A stretch of DNA of 64,000 bases, taken from contig NZ_JACCBA010000001.1 of NCBI RefSeq assembly GCF_013409365.1, positions 7,006,001-7,070,000 on the forward strand, given 5' to 3'. Below the pieces are notes generated by a model. That model saw only the letters and a program-made list of their open reading frames with translations. It made no database searches and was not told the DNA's origin. Positions 1-6,869 of this stretch are shown piece by piece (position 1 is the stretch's first letter; each line of letters begins with the position of its first letter). Position numbers and translations under genes: made by a program. The DNA is from Actinomadura luteofluorescens. GTDB taxonomy: Bacteria > Actinomycetota > Actinomycetes > Streptosporangiales > Streptosporangiaceae.

Positions 1-339
1 CGCGGGATACACCGAGCGCATCGCCTCCTGGGCGGCTGGCACGTCCGCCGAGGTGATGGGAACGGGCCGGGCGTTCAGATCCGACGCGCCGGGGCCGTAG
101 TAGACGACGTCGACGTGGCCGATCCCGCGGAGCGCGGCGAGCAGCGCGTCGCGGTCGCGGACGTCCGCCGCGATGGCCGTGGCCTCGACGCCCTCGGCCT
201 CCAGCGCCGCGATGTAGCCGGGGTGGCGCGCCCCGTTCCTTGACATGAGCACGATCTTGTGGCCTTCGCGGCCGAAGCGGTGGGCGACGGACATGCCGAG
301 GCCCGGTCCGGCCCCGATGACGACGGTCGTGGAAGACAT
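1..339 (-). CDS. SDR-family NAD(P)-dependent oxidoreductase, 3' end cut by window edge
   Basis: The first 113 residues of a short-chain dehydrogenase/reductase are visible. The start (MSSTTVVIGAGPGLGMSVAH) has a Rossmann-type Gly-rich loop (GAGPGLG), followed by a second strand with a basic SRNG turn typical of NADP(H) binding. The catalytic Tyr-x3-Lys lies beyond the window, so activity cannot be judged. The ATG at 337-339 is preceded by GGGAG at a 6-nt spacing. The gene is divergent from the TetR gene at 418. Two copies of TTGAGG-N4-CCTCAA overlap its probable promoter (-35-like TTGAGG at 395-400 and -10-like TAAATT at 370-375, read on the minus strand). I infer that the TetR protein represses it. 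The substrate is unknown. Confidence 0.85.
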   Translation of the reverse strand, partial: MSSTTVVIGAGPGLGMSVAHRFGREGHKIVLMSRNGARHPGYIAALEAEGVEATAIAADVRDRDALLAALRGIGHVDVVYYGPGASDLNARPVPITSADVPAAQEAMRSVYPA

Positions 340-355
340 GCGCAACTCCCGTAAG

Positions 356-411
356 TTGAGGTTGGCCTCAATTTAGCATGAAACTTGAGGGCATCCTCAA
401 CTTCGTAGGAT
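356..411. promoter_or_regulatory. Duplicated TetR operator and divergent promoters
   Basis: Two identical 16-bp palindromes, TTGAGG-N4-CCTCAA, lie at 356-371 and 385-400, 29 bp apart. They fill the space between the SDR gene and the TetR gene. A TAGGAT hexamer at 406-411 sits 6 nt before the TetR ATG, which suggests a leaderless regulator transcript. The sites overlap both inferred promoters, as expected for autorepression plus repression of the SDR gene. Confidence 0.7.
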
Positions 412-417
412 GGAGGC

Positions 418-1047
418 ATGGCCGGAAAGAGCAGGCCGCTTCGGGCGGACGCCGTGCGGAATCGGGACAAGCTGGTGGCCGCCGCCGCGGCCGTGTTCGG
501 GGAACGCGGCCTGGACGCGCCGCTGGACGAGGTCGCGCGGAGGGCGGGCGTGAGCATCGGCACGCTCTACAACCACTTTCCCTCGCGCGAGAGCCTCTTC
601 GACGCCATCTTCCCCGCCCGCCTGGCCGCGCTCGACGCGATCGTCGAGCGGTCCCTGGCCGATCCCGATCCCTGGAGCGGGTTCGTCGTCTACATCGAGG
701 GGCTGTTCGCGCTGCAGGCCGAGGACCGGGGGCTCAACGACGCGCTCGCCCGGCGCTTCCCGCTCGCCCCCGAGTTGAACACCGCCTGCGATCGGGGATT
801 CGGGCACCTGGTGACGATCATGGCCCGGGCCAAGGAGGCCGGCGCCCTGCGTCCCGACTTCGAGCCGCAGGACGTCGTGACGCTGATGTGGGCGATGTCG
901 CAGGTGATCCGGGAGTCGGCGGACGTCGCGCCCGACGCCTGGCGGCGCTGCCTCGGGTTCTTCCTCGACGGGCTGCGTTCCGAGGCGGCGCGGCCGCTGC
1001 CCGTCCCGGCGCTGACCCCCGAGCAGGTCGCCCGTTTCATGGCGTGA
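418..1047 (+). CDS. TetR-family transcriptional regulator
   Basis: A 209-residue protein of usual TetR length. The N-terminal helix-turn-helix is clear around residues 36-66 (PLDEVARRAGVSIGTLYNHF). The C-terminal ligand pocket is alpha-helical and family-variable, so the effector cannot be predicted. The ATG at 418 follows a TAGGAT hexamer by 6 nt. The GGAGG directly before it is too close (1 nt) to serve as a ribosome site, so leaderless translation is more likely. It is divergent from the SDR gene and shares the paired TTGAGG-N4-CCTCAA sites with it, so it probably regulates itself and that gene. Confidence 0.9.
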   Translation: MAGKSRPLRADAVRNRDKLVAAAAAVFGERGLDAPLDEVARRAGVSIGTLYNHFPSRESLFDAIFPARLAALDAIVERSLADPDPWSGFVVYIEGLFALQAEDRGLNDALARRFPLAPELNTACDRGFGHLVTIMARAKEAGALRPDFEPQDVVTLMWAMSQVIRESADVAPDAWRRCLGFFLDGLRSEAARPLPVPALTPEQVARFMA

Positions 1048-1075
1048 TGCCGGTGCGCTGGTGAGGCTCCCGCGC

Positions 1076-1567
1076 TCAGGCTTCCAGGTCGCTCAGGAGG
1101 GCTTGCAGCGCGTCCAGCTCGTCCTCGGTGAAGACGTGAATGCCGGAGCGGCGCAGGAGTGCGGTCGTCACGCCGGATCCGGGGACGGACGCGCCGGTGA
1201 AGGTGCCGTCGTAGACGCGGTGGCCGCCGCAGGACGGGCTGCCTTCCTTGAGCAGGGCGAGGCGGACCTCGGCGCGCTGGGCGGCCTCCAGGGCCAGGCG
1301 GGCGCCGCGCAGGAACTCGCCGGTGACGTCGCCGCCGCCGCCGGTGAGGATGCGGGCCCTGCCGTCCAGGACGTCGCCGCCGTCACCGCCGACGATCTCG
1401 GCGGGCGGGCGGGGGACGGGCAGACCGCCCGAAACCTCGGGGCAGAACGGGACGAGACGGCCCTCGGCGCGCCAGCGTTCGAAGGGGCCGCCGGCCACCG
1501 GCTTGGCCGCGCCGTCGTAGCGGACGGGCCGTCCGGCGAGGCACGAGCTGACCAGGATGCGCTCCAC
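1076..1567 (-). CDS. DUF523 family protein
   Basis: A 163-residue protein matching the whole DUF523 (YbbK-like) family, including the start MERILVSSCLAGRPVRYDG and the conserved KEGSPSCG motif near residue 107. The Cys residues in these two motifs are the family hallmark and may bind metal. No biochemical role is established. I chose the GTG at 1567 because family members begin at this point and a TAGGCT hexamer lies 8 nt upstream. A TTG at 1576 is the longer alternative. It is tail-to-tail with the TetR gene, and its 5' end lies just beyond the terminator of the SDR gene that follows. Confidence 0.8.
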   Translation of the reverse strand: MERILVSSCLAGRPVRYDGAAKPVAGGPFERWRAEGRLVPFCPEVSGGLPVPRPPAEIVGGDGGDVLDGRARILTGGGGDVTGEFLRGARLALEAAQRAEVRLALLKEGSPSCGGHRVYDGTFTGASVPGSGVTTALLRRSGIHVFTEDELDALQALLSDLEA

Positions 1568-1610
1568 GCCGTCCAAGCCTATGCGCGTCCCGGGCGGCCG
1601 GAGCGGTCCG

Positions 1611-1650
1611 CCTTCGACCCGCGACGCCCGAAGCCGCCGCGGGTCGAAGG
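1611..1650 (-). terminator. Hairpin terminator downstream of the SDR gene
   Basis: A perfect 13-bp stem (1611-1623 with 1638-1650) closes a 14-nt loop a few bases past the stop codon of the SDR gene that ends at 1659. There is no T-tract, which is usual for actinobacterial terminators. Confidence 0.6.
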
Positions 1651-1658
1651 GGGTCGTG

Positions 1659-2477
1659 CTACTGGCCGGCGCGGATGCGGTTGACGGCGATCTGGGCGAC
1701 GCGGACGGCCGCGCCCGGGTTGAGGCGGACGCCGCGCCAGGCGAGGCGGCCGTGGGCGGGCGCGACGATGAGGGCCTGGTTCTTGGCGACGCCGCGCATG
1801 ATGTCGCGGGCGAGCTTCTCCGCCGTGTAGAGGCGCGGGGCCGCCTTCGCGATGTCGCCGGTGGCGTCGCCGCTCAGCGGGGTCTCGGGCAGGTCGGGGT
1901 TGACGTTGTGCAGCAGCGGGGTGTCCACGAAGCTCGGGCAAACCACGCTGACCTTGACGCCGCGCCCGGCGGCCTCGGCGCGCAGGCCGAGGGAGAGGCC
2001 GACGACGGCGTGCTTGGTGGCGGTGTAGGGGATGCCGATCGGCATCGGGACGAGCCCGGCGAGCGAGGCGGTGTTGACGATGTGGCCGCGGCCCTGCTCC
2101 AGCATGATCGGGTAGGCGGCGTGGACGCCGTGCACGACGCCCTTGAGGTTGATGTCGATGGCGCGGTTCCAGTGGTCGAGGGTGAGTTCCTCGGCCAGCC
2201 CGCCGACCGCGATGCCGGCGTTGTTGAACACCAGGTCGAGCCGTCCGTGGTCGGCCTTGACGCCCTGGTAGAGGTCGGCGACGGCGCCGGCGTCGGTGAC
2301 GTCGAGGGCGGCGGAGACGGCCTTGCCCTTGCCGAGGGTGTTCAGCTTGTCGGCCACCTGCGCGGCGCCCTCGGCGTTGATGTCGGTGACCACGACGGTG
2401 TCGCCGCGCGCCACCAGGGACGTGGCGATCGCACGGCCGATGCCGGACGCTCCTCCGGTCACGATCGCGATGCTCAT
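1659..2477 (-). CDS. SDR-family oxidoreductase
   Basis: A 272-residue classical short-chain dehydrogenase/reductase. The cofactor loop TGGASGIGR is at residues 7-15, the structural NNAG motif follows, and the active-site Tyr-x3-Lys appears as YTATK. The acidic residue after the second strand (VTDIN) favours NAD(H) over NADP(H). The C-terminal extension ends in GRLAWRGVRLNPG..., a pattern common in actinobacterial 'SDR family oxidoreductase' proteins of lipid loci. The ATG at 2477 was chosen because the Rossmann fold begins directly there. It lies 125 bp downstream of the flavin monooxygenase on the same strand, so it may belong to that operon or have its own promoter in the AT-rich spacer around 2541-2570. 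Confidence 0.88.
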   Translation of the reverse strand: MSIAIVTGGASGIGRAIATSLVARGDTVVVTDINAEGAAQVADKLNTLGKGKAVSAALDVTDAGAVADLYQGVKADHGRLDLVFNNAGIAVGGLAEELTLDHWNRAIDINLKGVVHGVHAAYPIMLEQGRGHIVNTASLAGLVPMPIGIPYTATKHAVVGLSLGLRAEAAGRGVKVSVVCPSFVDTPLLHNVNPDLPETPLSGDATGDIAKAAPRLYTAEKLARDIMRGVAKNQALIVAPAHGRLAWRGVRLNPGAAVRVAQIAVNRIRAGQ

Positions 2478-2602
2478 TGCCCGCTCCGCTCGGGTGAACA
2501 GCGGGCCCGGGCTCGGGGGTGGAGCGAGCCCGGACCGCACTGGCTAATTGGATATTCAGTTCAATTGCGTGGATTCTAGGCGGCGGTGCGGGCCGCCGGT
2601 AC

Positions 2603-4144
2603 TCAGCGGGCCGACAAACTCGCCGCCGCCGACTCGTCCCGCCGCTCGATGTGGAAGTCGCCGGGGTCGAGGCGGCGGGTCCGCAGCCAGAATGCGAGGG
2701 TGGACGCCGGCCACGCCGCCCGGTTGACGCCGTCCCGGTCGAGGTACCAGCTGTCGCAGCCTCCGGCGACCCACACGGCGCCCTCCGACCTGCGCCGCAC
2801 CCAGCGGTTGAACCGGTCCTGCGCGGACGGCTTCACCGAGATCGCGGTGCCGCCCGCGCCGTCCAGCATCGCCAGGCACTGCAGGACGTAGCGGACCTGC
2901 GCCTCGATGATGAAGATCATCGAGTTGTGGCCGAGGCCGGAGTTCGGGCCGAGCAGCAGGAACAGGTTCGGGAAGCCCTTCACGGCGACGCCGAGGTGCG
3001 CCTCGACGCCGTCCCGCCACGCGTCCTGGATCTTCAGGCCGTTCCGGCCCACGATGCGGGCGCCGTCGAAGGCGTCGGTGACGTGGAAGCCGGTGCCGAA
3101 GACGATGGCGTCCACCTCGTGCTCGCGCCCGTCGCGCGTGACGATCGAACGGGGGCGGACCTCGGCGATGCCCTCGGTCGTCAGCTCCACGTTGGGGCGC
3201 GTCAGGGCCGGGTAGTAGTCGCTGGACACCAGCGTCCGCTTGCAGCCCATCGTGTAGTCGGGGGTGAGCTTGCGGCGCAGGCTCCGGTCCGGCACCTGCC
3301 GGGCCAGGTGCCCGCGCGCCAGGGAACTCGCGGCCTTGAGGAGCCTCGGGTTCTTGAACCCGAGGACGAAGCTCTCCTGCATCAGGTAGATGCCGTTGCG
3401 GTAGCCGCGCTGGACGAGCGGGAAGCGGCGGAACAGTGCCCGCTCCACCCCGGTGACCCGGCGGTCGGGCTTCGGCAGGATCCACGGCGGCGTCCGCTGG
3501 AACACCGTCAGATGCCTGACCTTCGCCGCGATCCGCGGGACGAACTGGATCGCGGACGCGCCCGTCCCGATCACCGTGACCCGCTTGCCCTCCAGGTCGT
3601 AGGAGTGGTCCCACTCGGCGGAGTGGAACGCCGTCCCCTCGAACGAGGCGATACCGGGCAGGTCGGGGATGCTCGGACGGTGCAGCGGCCCCATCCCCGC
3701 GACCAGCGCCCGCCCGCGGACGGTCTCGCCGCCGTTGACGGTGACCTGCCAGGTGTCGGTGGCGTCGTCGTACTCCGTCGCGGTCACCTCGGCGTTGAAC
3801 CGGATGTGCTGCGCGAGCTCGTACTTGTCGACGACGTCCTTGATGTACGCCAGCAGCTCGTGCTGCTCCGGGAACATCCGCGACCAGTCGGTCTTCGGCT
3901 CGAACGAGTAGGAGTACAGCAGCGACATGATGTCGCACGCGCATCCGGGATAGGTGTTCTCCCGCCACGTCCCGCCGACCTCGTCCGCCTTCTCCAGGAT
4001 GACGAAGTCGTGCACGCCGGCCTTCTTCAGCCCGATCGCCATCCCGAGGCCGGAGAAGCCCGTCCCGATGACGACGACCTTGTACGGGCCGCCCGGCCCC
4101 GCCGCGGGCGTGACGACGGCGGGGCCGCCCTCGGCCTGCGCCAT
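2603..4144 (-). CDS. Baeyer-Villiger-type flavin-containing monooxygenase
   Basis: A 513-residue FAD/NADPH monooxygenase. The FAD-binding GTGFSG is at residues 27-32 and the NADPH loop GTGASA near 193-198. Between them is the full Baeyer-Villiger fingerprint FxGxxxHxxxW (FEGTAFHSAEW, 168-178). The family inserts oxygen next to ketones or oxidises soft heteroatoms, and homologues act on steroids, cyclic ketones and long-chain ketones. The substrate here is not known. The ATG lies 2 nt past the stop codon of the AurF-like diiron gene, so the two are translationally linked. A TetR gene heads the same transcription unit. Confidence 0.9.
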   Translation of the reverse strand: MAQAEGGPAVVTPAAGPGGPYKVVVIGTGFSGLGMAIGLKKAGVHDFVILEKADEVGGTWRENTYPGCACDIMSLLYSYSFEPKTDWSRMFPEQHELLAYIKDVVDKYELAQHIRFNAEVTATEYDDATDTWQVTVNGGETVRGRALVAGMGPLHRPSIPDLPGIASFEGTAFHSAEWDHSYDLEGKRVTVIGTGASAIQFVPRIAAKVRHLTVFQRTPPWILPKPDRRVTGVERALFRRFPLVQRGYRNGIYLMQESFVLGFKNPRLLKAASSLARGHLARQVPDRSLRRKLTPDYTMGCKRTLVSSDYYPALTRPNVELTTEGIAEVRPRSIVTRDGREHEVDAIVFGTGFHVTDAFDGARIVGRNGLKIQDAWRDGVEAHLGVAVKGFPNLFLLLGPNSGLGHNSMIFIIEAQVRYVLQCLAMLDGAGGTAISVKPSAQDRFNRWVRRRSEGAVWVAGGCDSWYLDRDGVNRAAWPASTLAFWLRTRRLDPGDFHIERRDESAAASLSAR

Positions 4145-4146
4145 GC

Positions 4147-5148
4147 TCACGCGGCCTTGGCCGGCCCGGCGGCGCGGCGCCGCTTGGGCTCGTCCCAGAT
4201 GCCGAAGGCCTTCCAGACCTGCTTGTTCACCGGCGTGACCACGCCGAGCTCGGCCATCAGGTCGCGGATCTTGCCGACCGAGTTGGAGATCTCCGCCTGC
4301 GCCGCGTCGTTCTTGTAGGCGGCGCGGACGACGTCCTTCGGGATGTTGAAGTGCCGCACCATCGGCCCGGGCGGGGACAGCATGATCCGCGCCATCACGC
4401 CGAGGACGACGGGCGTCGCGATGCCGAGGATCCGGCGGCGTGCCGGGTGCATGTTCGGGACCCGGTGCTTGAGGTAGTGCCGGGCGAAGGAGATGTGCCG
4501 GGCCTCCTCCGCGATGTGGATCTTCATGATGGTCTCCTCCAGGGGGTGCTTGATGTGCCCGCCCTTGAGGGACTTGCGCTGGACGTAGTCGATGGGGTCC
4601 TCGCCGCCGAGCACGAAGACGAAGAACATCTCGGTGCTGACCAGCGGGATCCACGGGGCCGCCTGCGCGATGAGGCTGAGCGCGCGCGGCATGCCGCGGA
4701 TCGGCATCTTCGTCCGGTTCACGAACTCCTGGAACATCATCCCGTGATGACATTCCTCGGTCGTCTCGTGGTAGACGTAGCGGAACTCGGGCCGGCCGTT
4801 CGGCAGCCGGTAGGCGTAGTTGAGCAGCCCGCGCTTCAGCAGGTTCTCGAACTGCAGCCCGATCTTCATCGCGGTGGCGACGCGCCACAGGCCGATCTGC
4901 GACTGGATCTCCGGCGGCTGCGACCGGTACCACGCCGTCTCCCCGAGCCGGTCGAACGGCGGCAGCACCCAGCGCGGGTCGTTCTTGTCGACGAGGAACT
5001 CGGGGTCGTCCCAGGGGATGTCGGCGTAGGCCTCCCAGTGCTTGTCGACCGAGGCCTTGTTCAGGCGGTCGATGACGCCGAGGTACGACTTCTTGTCCTT
5101 GACCTGCTCGCGGACCTCGTCGGCGAGTTCGGTGGGGGCTTTCGGCAT
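4147..5148 (-). CDS. AurF-like diiron oxygenase
   Basis: A 333-residue ferritin-like protein of AurF length. Likely iron ligands follow the expected order: Glu at ~101 (QFENLL), E-x2-H at ~131-134 (TEECHH), His at ~211 and EEARH at ~214-218. AurF enzymes oxidise arylamines to nitroso/nitro compounds, but many actinobacterial members annotated as metal-dependent hydrolase or diiron oxygenase have no known substrate. The ATG at 5148 follows GGGAGC on the coding strand. It is co-directional with the preceding TetR gene (58-nt gap) and with the flavin monooxygenase (2-nt gap). I infer two oxygenases acting in one pathway. Confidence 0.82.
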   Translation of the reverse strand: MPKAPTELADEVREQVKDKKSYLGVIDRLNKASVDKHWEAYADIPWDDPEFLVDKNDPRWVLPPFDRLGETAWYRSQPPEIQSQIGLWRVATAMKIGLQFENLLKRGLLNYAYRLPNGRPEFRYVYHETTEECHHGMMFQEFVNRTKMPIRGMPRALSLIAQAAPWIPLVSTEMFFVFVLGGEDPIDYVQRKSLKGGHIKHPLEETIMKIHIAEEARHISFARHYLKHRVPNMHPARRRILGIATPVVLGVMARIMLSPPGPMVRHFNIPKDVVRAAYKNDAAQAEISNSVGKIRDLMAELGVVTPVNKQVWKAFGIWDEPKRRRAAGPAKAA

Positions 5149-5206
5149 GGGGGACGCTCCCTCGGGGTGGTGCGGCCGGCCGGGGCCGGCGCGGGACGGG
5201 TCGTGG

Positions 5207-5881
5207 CTAGGGGCCGGTGCGGGGCCGGGCCTGCGCCGTGCCCTGCTCGGGGACGATCAGCTGCGCGACGTCCTTGACCTGGCGCAGCACCGCGGCCTGG
5301 TGGCCGTCGGCGTCGTCGTCGAGCGCGTTCTGGATGGACAGCCCGACGAACATCGCGAACAGGGTCCGCAGCGTCGTCGAGACGAAGTCGGGGGGAAGGG
5401 TGTTGTCGGGGAACAGCCGCTCGAAGGTCTCCGTGATGACCTGGAGGATCCGCTCGTTCAGGTCGCGGCACAGCGGCCGCAGCTCGTCGTCGGTGCGGGC
5501 CGCCACCGCCAGCTCCATGAGGGCCTTGGCCGGACGGCCGCGGAACACCTCCCAGAGCAGGTCGAGCGCCCCCGACACGTTGCGCCGCTCCGCCGGCAGC
5601 ACCGCGAAGGCCGTCTCGTAGGCCAGGCGCTGCGCCTCCAGCAGGTGCTCCAGCGCGGCCGCGACGAGGACCATCTTCGTCGGGTAGTGGTGCTGCTGCG
5701 CCCCGCGCGAGACGCCGGCGCGGCGCGCCACCTCCGTGGTGGACGTCCCGGACCAGCCGAGGTCCACCAGGCACTCCGTGGTGGCCTCCAGGAGCCTGGC
5801 CTGCGTGCGCGACCGGCGCTCCTCCTGCGTGCGCCGCCCGGAGGAACCGTGGCGGTGACGTCTGCGGCTGCTTACTGACAC
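5207..5881 (-). CDS. TetR-family regulator heading the diiron/flavin oxygenase operon
   Basis: About 224 residues with a TetR helix-turn-helix (TSTTEVARRAGVSRGAQQHH). The YPTKMVLVAAALEHL segment after it is typical of actinobacterial regulators of lipid or xenobiotic genes. The start is uncertain. A TTG at 5914 would lie inside the palindrome, and GTG at 5881 has GGAGG only 1 nt away, so translation may be leaderless from GTG 5881. The gene is followed on the same strand by the AurF-like and flavin monooxygenase genes and is divergent from the ABC exporter. Its operator is probably the perfect inverted repeat at 5903-5932. Confidence 0.85.
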   Translation of the reverse strand: MSVSSRRRHRHGSSGRRTQEERRSRTQARLLEATTECLVDLGWSGTSTTEVARRAGVSRGAQQHHYPTKMVLVAAALEHLLEAQRLAYETAFAVLPAERRNVSGALDLLWEVFRGRPAKALMELAVAARTDDELRPLCRDLNERILQVITETFERLFPDNTLPPDFVSTTLRTLFAMFVGLSIQNALDDDADGHQAAVLRQVKDVAQLIVPEQGTAQARPRTGP

Positions 5882-5902
5882 GCCTCCGAAGGTACGAGCG
5901 CG

Positions 5903-5932
5903 ACATACATGCAATCAAGCCTGCATGTATGT
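5903..5932. promoter_or_regulatory. Perfect 11-bp-arm inverted repeat, probable TetR operator
   Basis: ACATACATGCA at 5903-5913 and TGCATGTATGT at 5922-5932 form a perfect inverted repeat with an 8-bp spacer. It lies between the TetR gene and the ABC exporter. Its AT content stands out from the surroundings. It is placed to repress the TetR operon and possibly the exporter. Confidence 0.75.
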
Positions 5933-6092
5933 TGCCCGCATCACAATTGGACATCGCGTCTTATTGATCTTCGCGGCCGCCCCGTACCGCGCCCGACGTA
6001 CCCGGCGCCCCGCGCGGCCTCCCCGGGGAGCAGGCGCAGTGCATCTCCTGGCCCGACGACGGGCCCCCTGGCGCCAGGCCACGATCCCGGTC

Positions 6093-6869
6093 ATGGGAAA
6101 CGCAGCGGAAGCAAGGCGATCGATCGGCGAGGGCGCCGTCGCGGGCGGCGCCCGCACGGTCGGCCTCGGCAAGGTGTACGGGGCCGGCGCCATGGCGGTG
6201 CGGGCCCTCGACGACGTCAGCGTGGAGTTCCCGGCGGGCCGGTTCACCGCGATCATGGGGCCGTCCGGGGCCGGGAAGTCCACGCTCATGCACTGCGTCG
6301 CGGGCCTGGAGGACGCGACGTCCGGCAAGGTCTACGTGGGCGGCCAGGAGCTCGGCGCGCTGTCGGACCGCCGCCTGACCCGGCTCAGGCGCGAGCGGAT
6401 CGGATTCGTGTTCCAGGCGTTCAACCTGCTCCCCACGCTGACCGCCCGCGACAACATCCTCCTGCCCCTGACCCTCGCGGGGGCGGGCCCGGAGCGGGAG
6501 TGGCTCGACACGGTCGTCCGCGTCCTGAAACTGGGGGACCGGCTGTCGCACCGCCCGTCCGAGCTGTCGGGCGGGCAGCAGCAGCGGGTGGCGCTGGCAC
6601 GCGCCCTGGTCACGCGCCCGCAGATCGTGTTCGCGGACGAGCCGACCGGCAACCTCGACTCCCGCACCGGCGCCGAGGTGCTGGCGCTCCTGCGCGACGC
6701 CGTGGACCACCTGGGCCAGACCGTGGCGATGGTCACCCACGACCCGGTCGCCGCCGGGCACGCCGACGCGGTGGTGTTCCTCGCCGACGGCAGGATCGTC
6801 GACGTCATGGACGCGCCCACGCCCGACCGCGTGCTCGACCGCATGCGCGGACTGGGGGACCCCCGATGA
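6093..6869 (+). CDS. ABC exporter ATP-binding subunit (MacB/LolD type)
   Basis: A 258-residue ATPase with every catalytic element. Walker A GPSGAGKST is at residues 56-64, the Q-loop near 108, the signature LSGGQQQR at 158-165, Walker B with IVFADEPTG at 178-186, and the switch His at 216. The short form and the ATGA overlap with an FtsX-like permease place it in the MacB/LolCDE-like group. These act as mechanotransducers at the membrane for peptides, antibiotics or lipoproteins. The ATG at 6093 is preferred because upstream codons have no ABC homology. A Shine-Dalgarno site is not obvious. Confidence 0.92.
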   Translation: MGNAAEARRSIGEGAVAGGARTVGLGKVYGAGAMAVRALDDVSVEFPAGRFTAIMGPSGAGKSTLMHCVAGLEDATSGKVYVGGQELGALSDRRLTRLRRERIGFVFQAFNLLPTLTARDNILLPLTLAGAGPEREWLDTVVRVLKLGDRLSHRPSELSGGQQQRVALARALVTRPQIVFADEPTGNLDSRTGAEVLALLRDAVDHLGQTVAMVTHDPVAAGHADAVVFLADGRIVDVMDAPTPDRVLDRMRGLGDPR

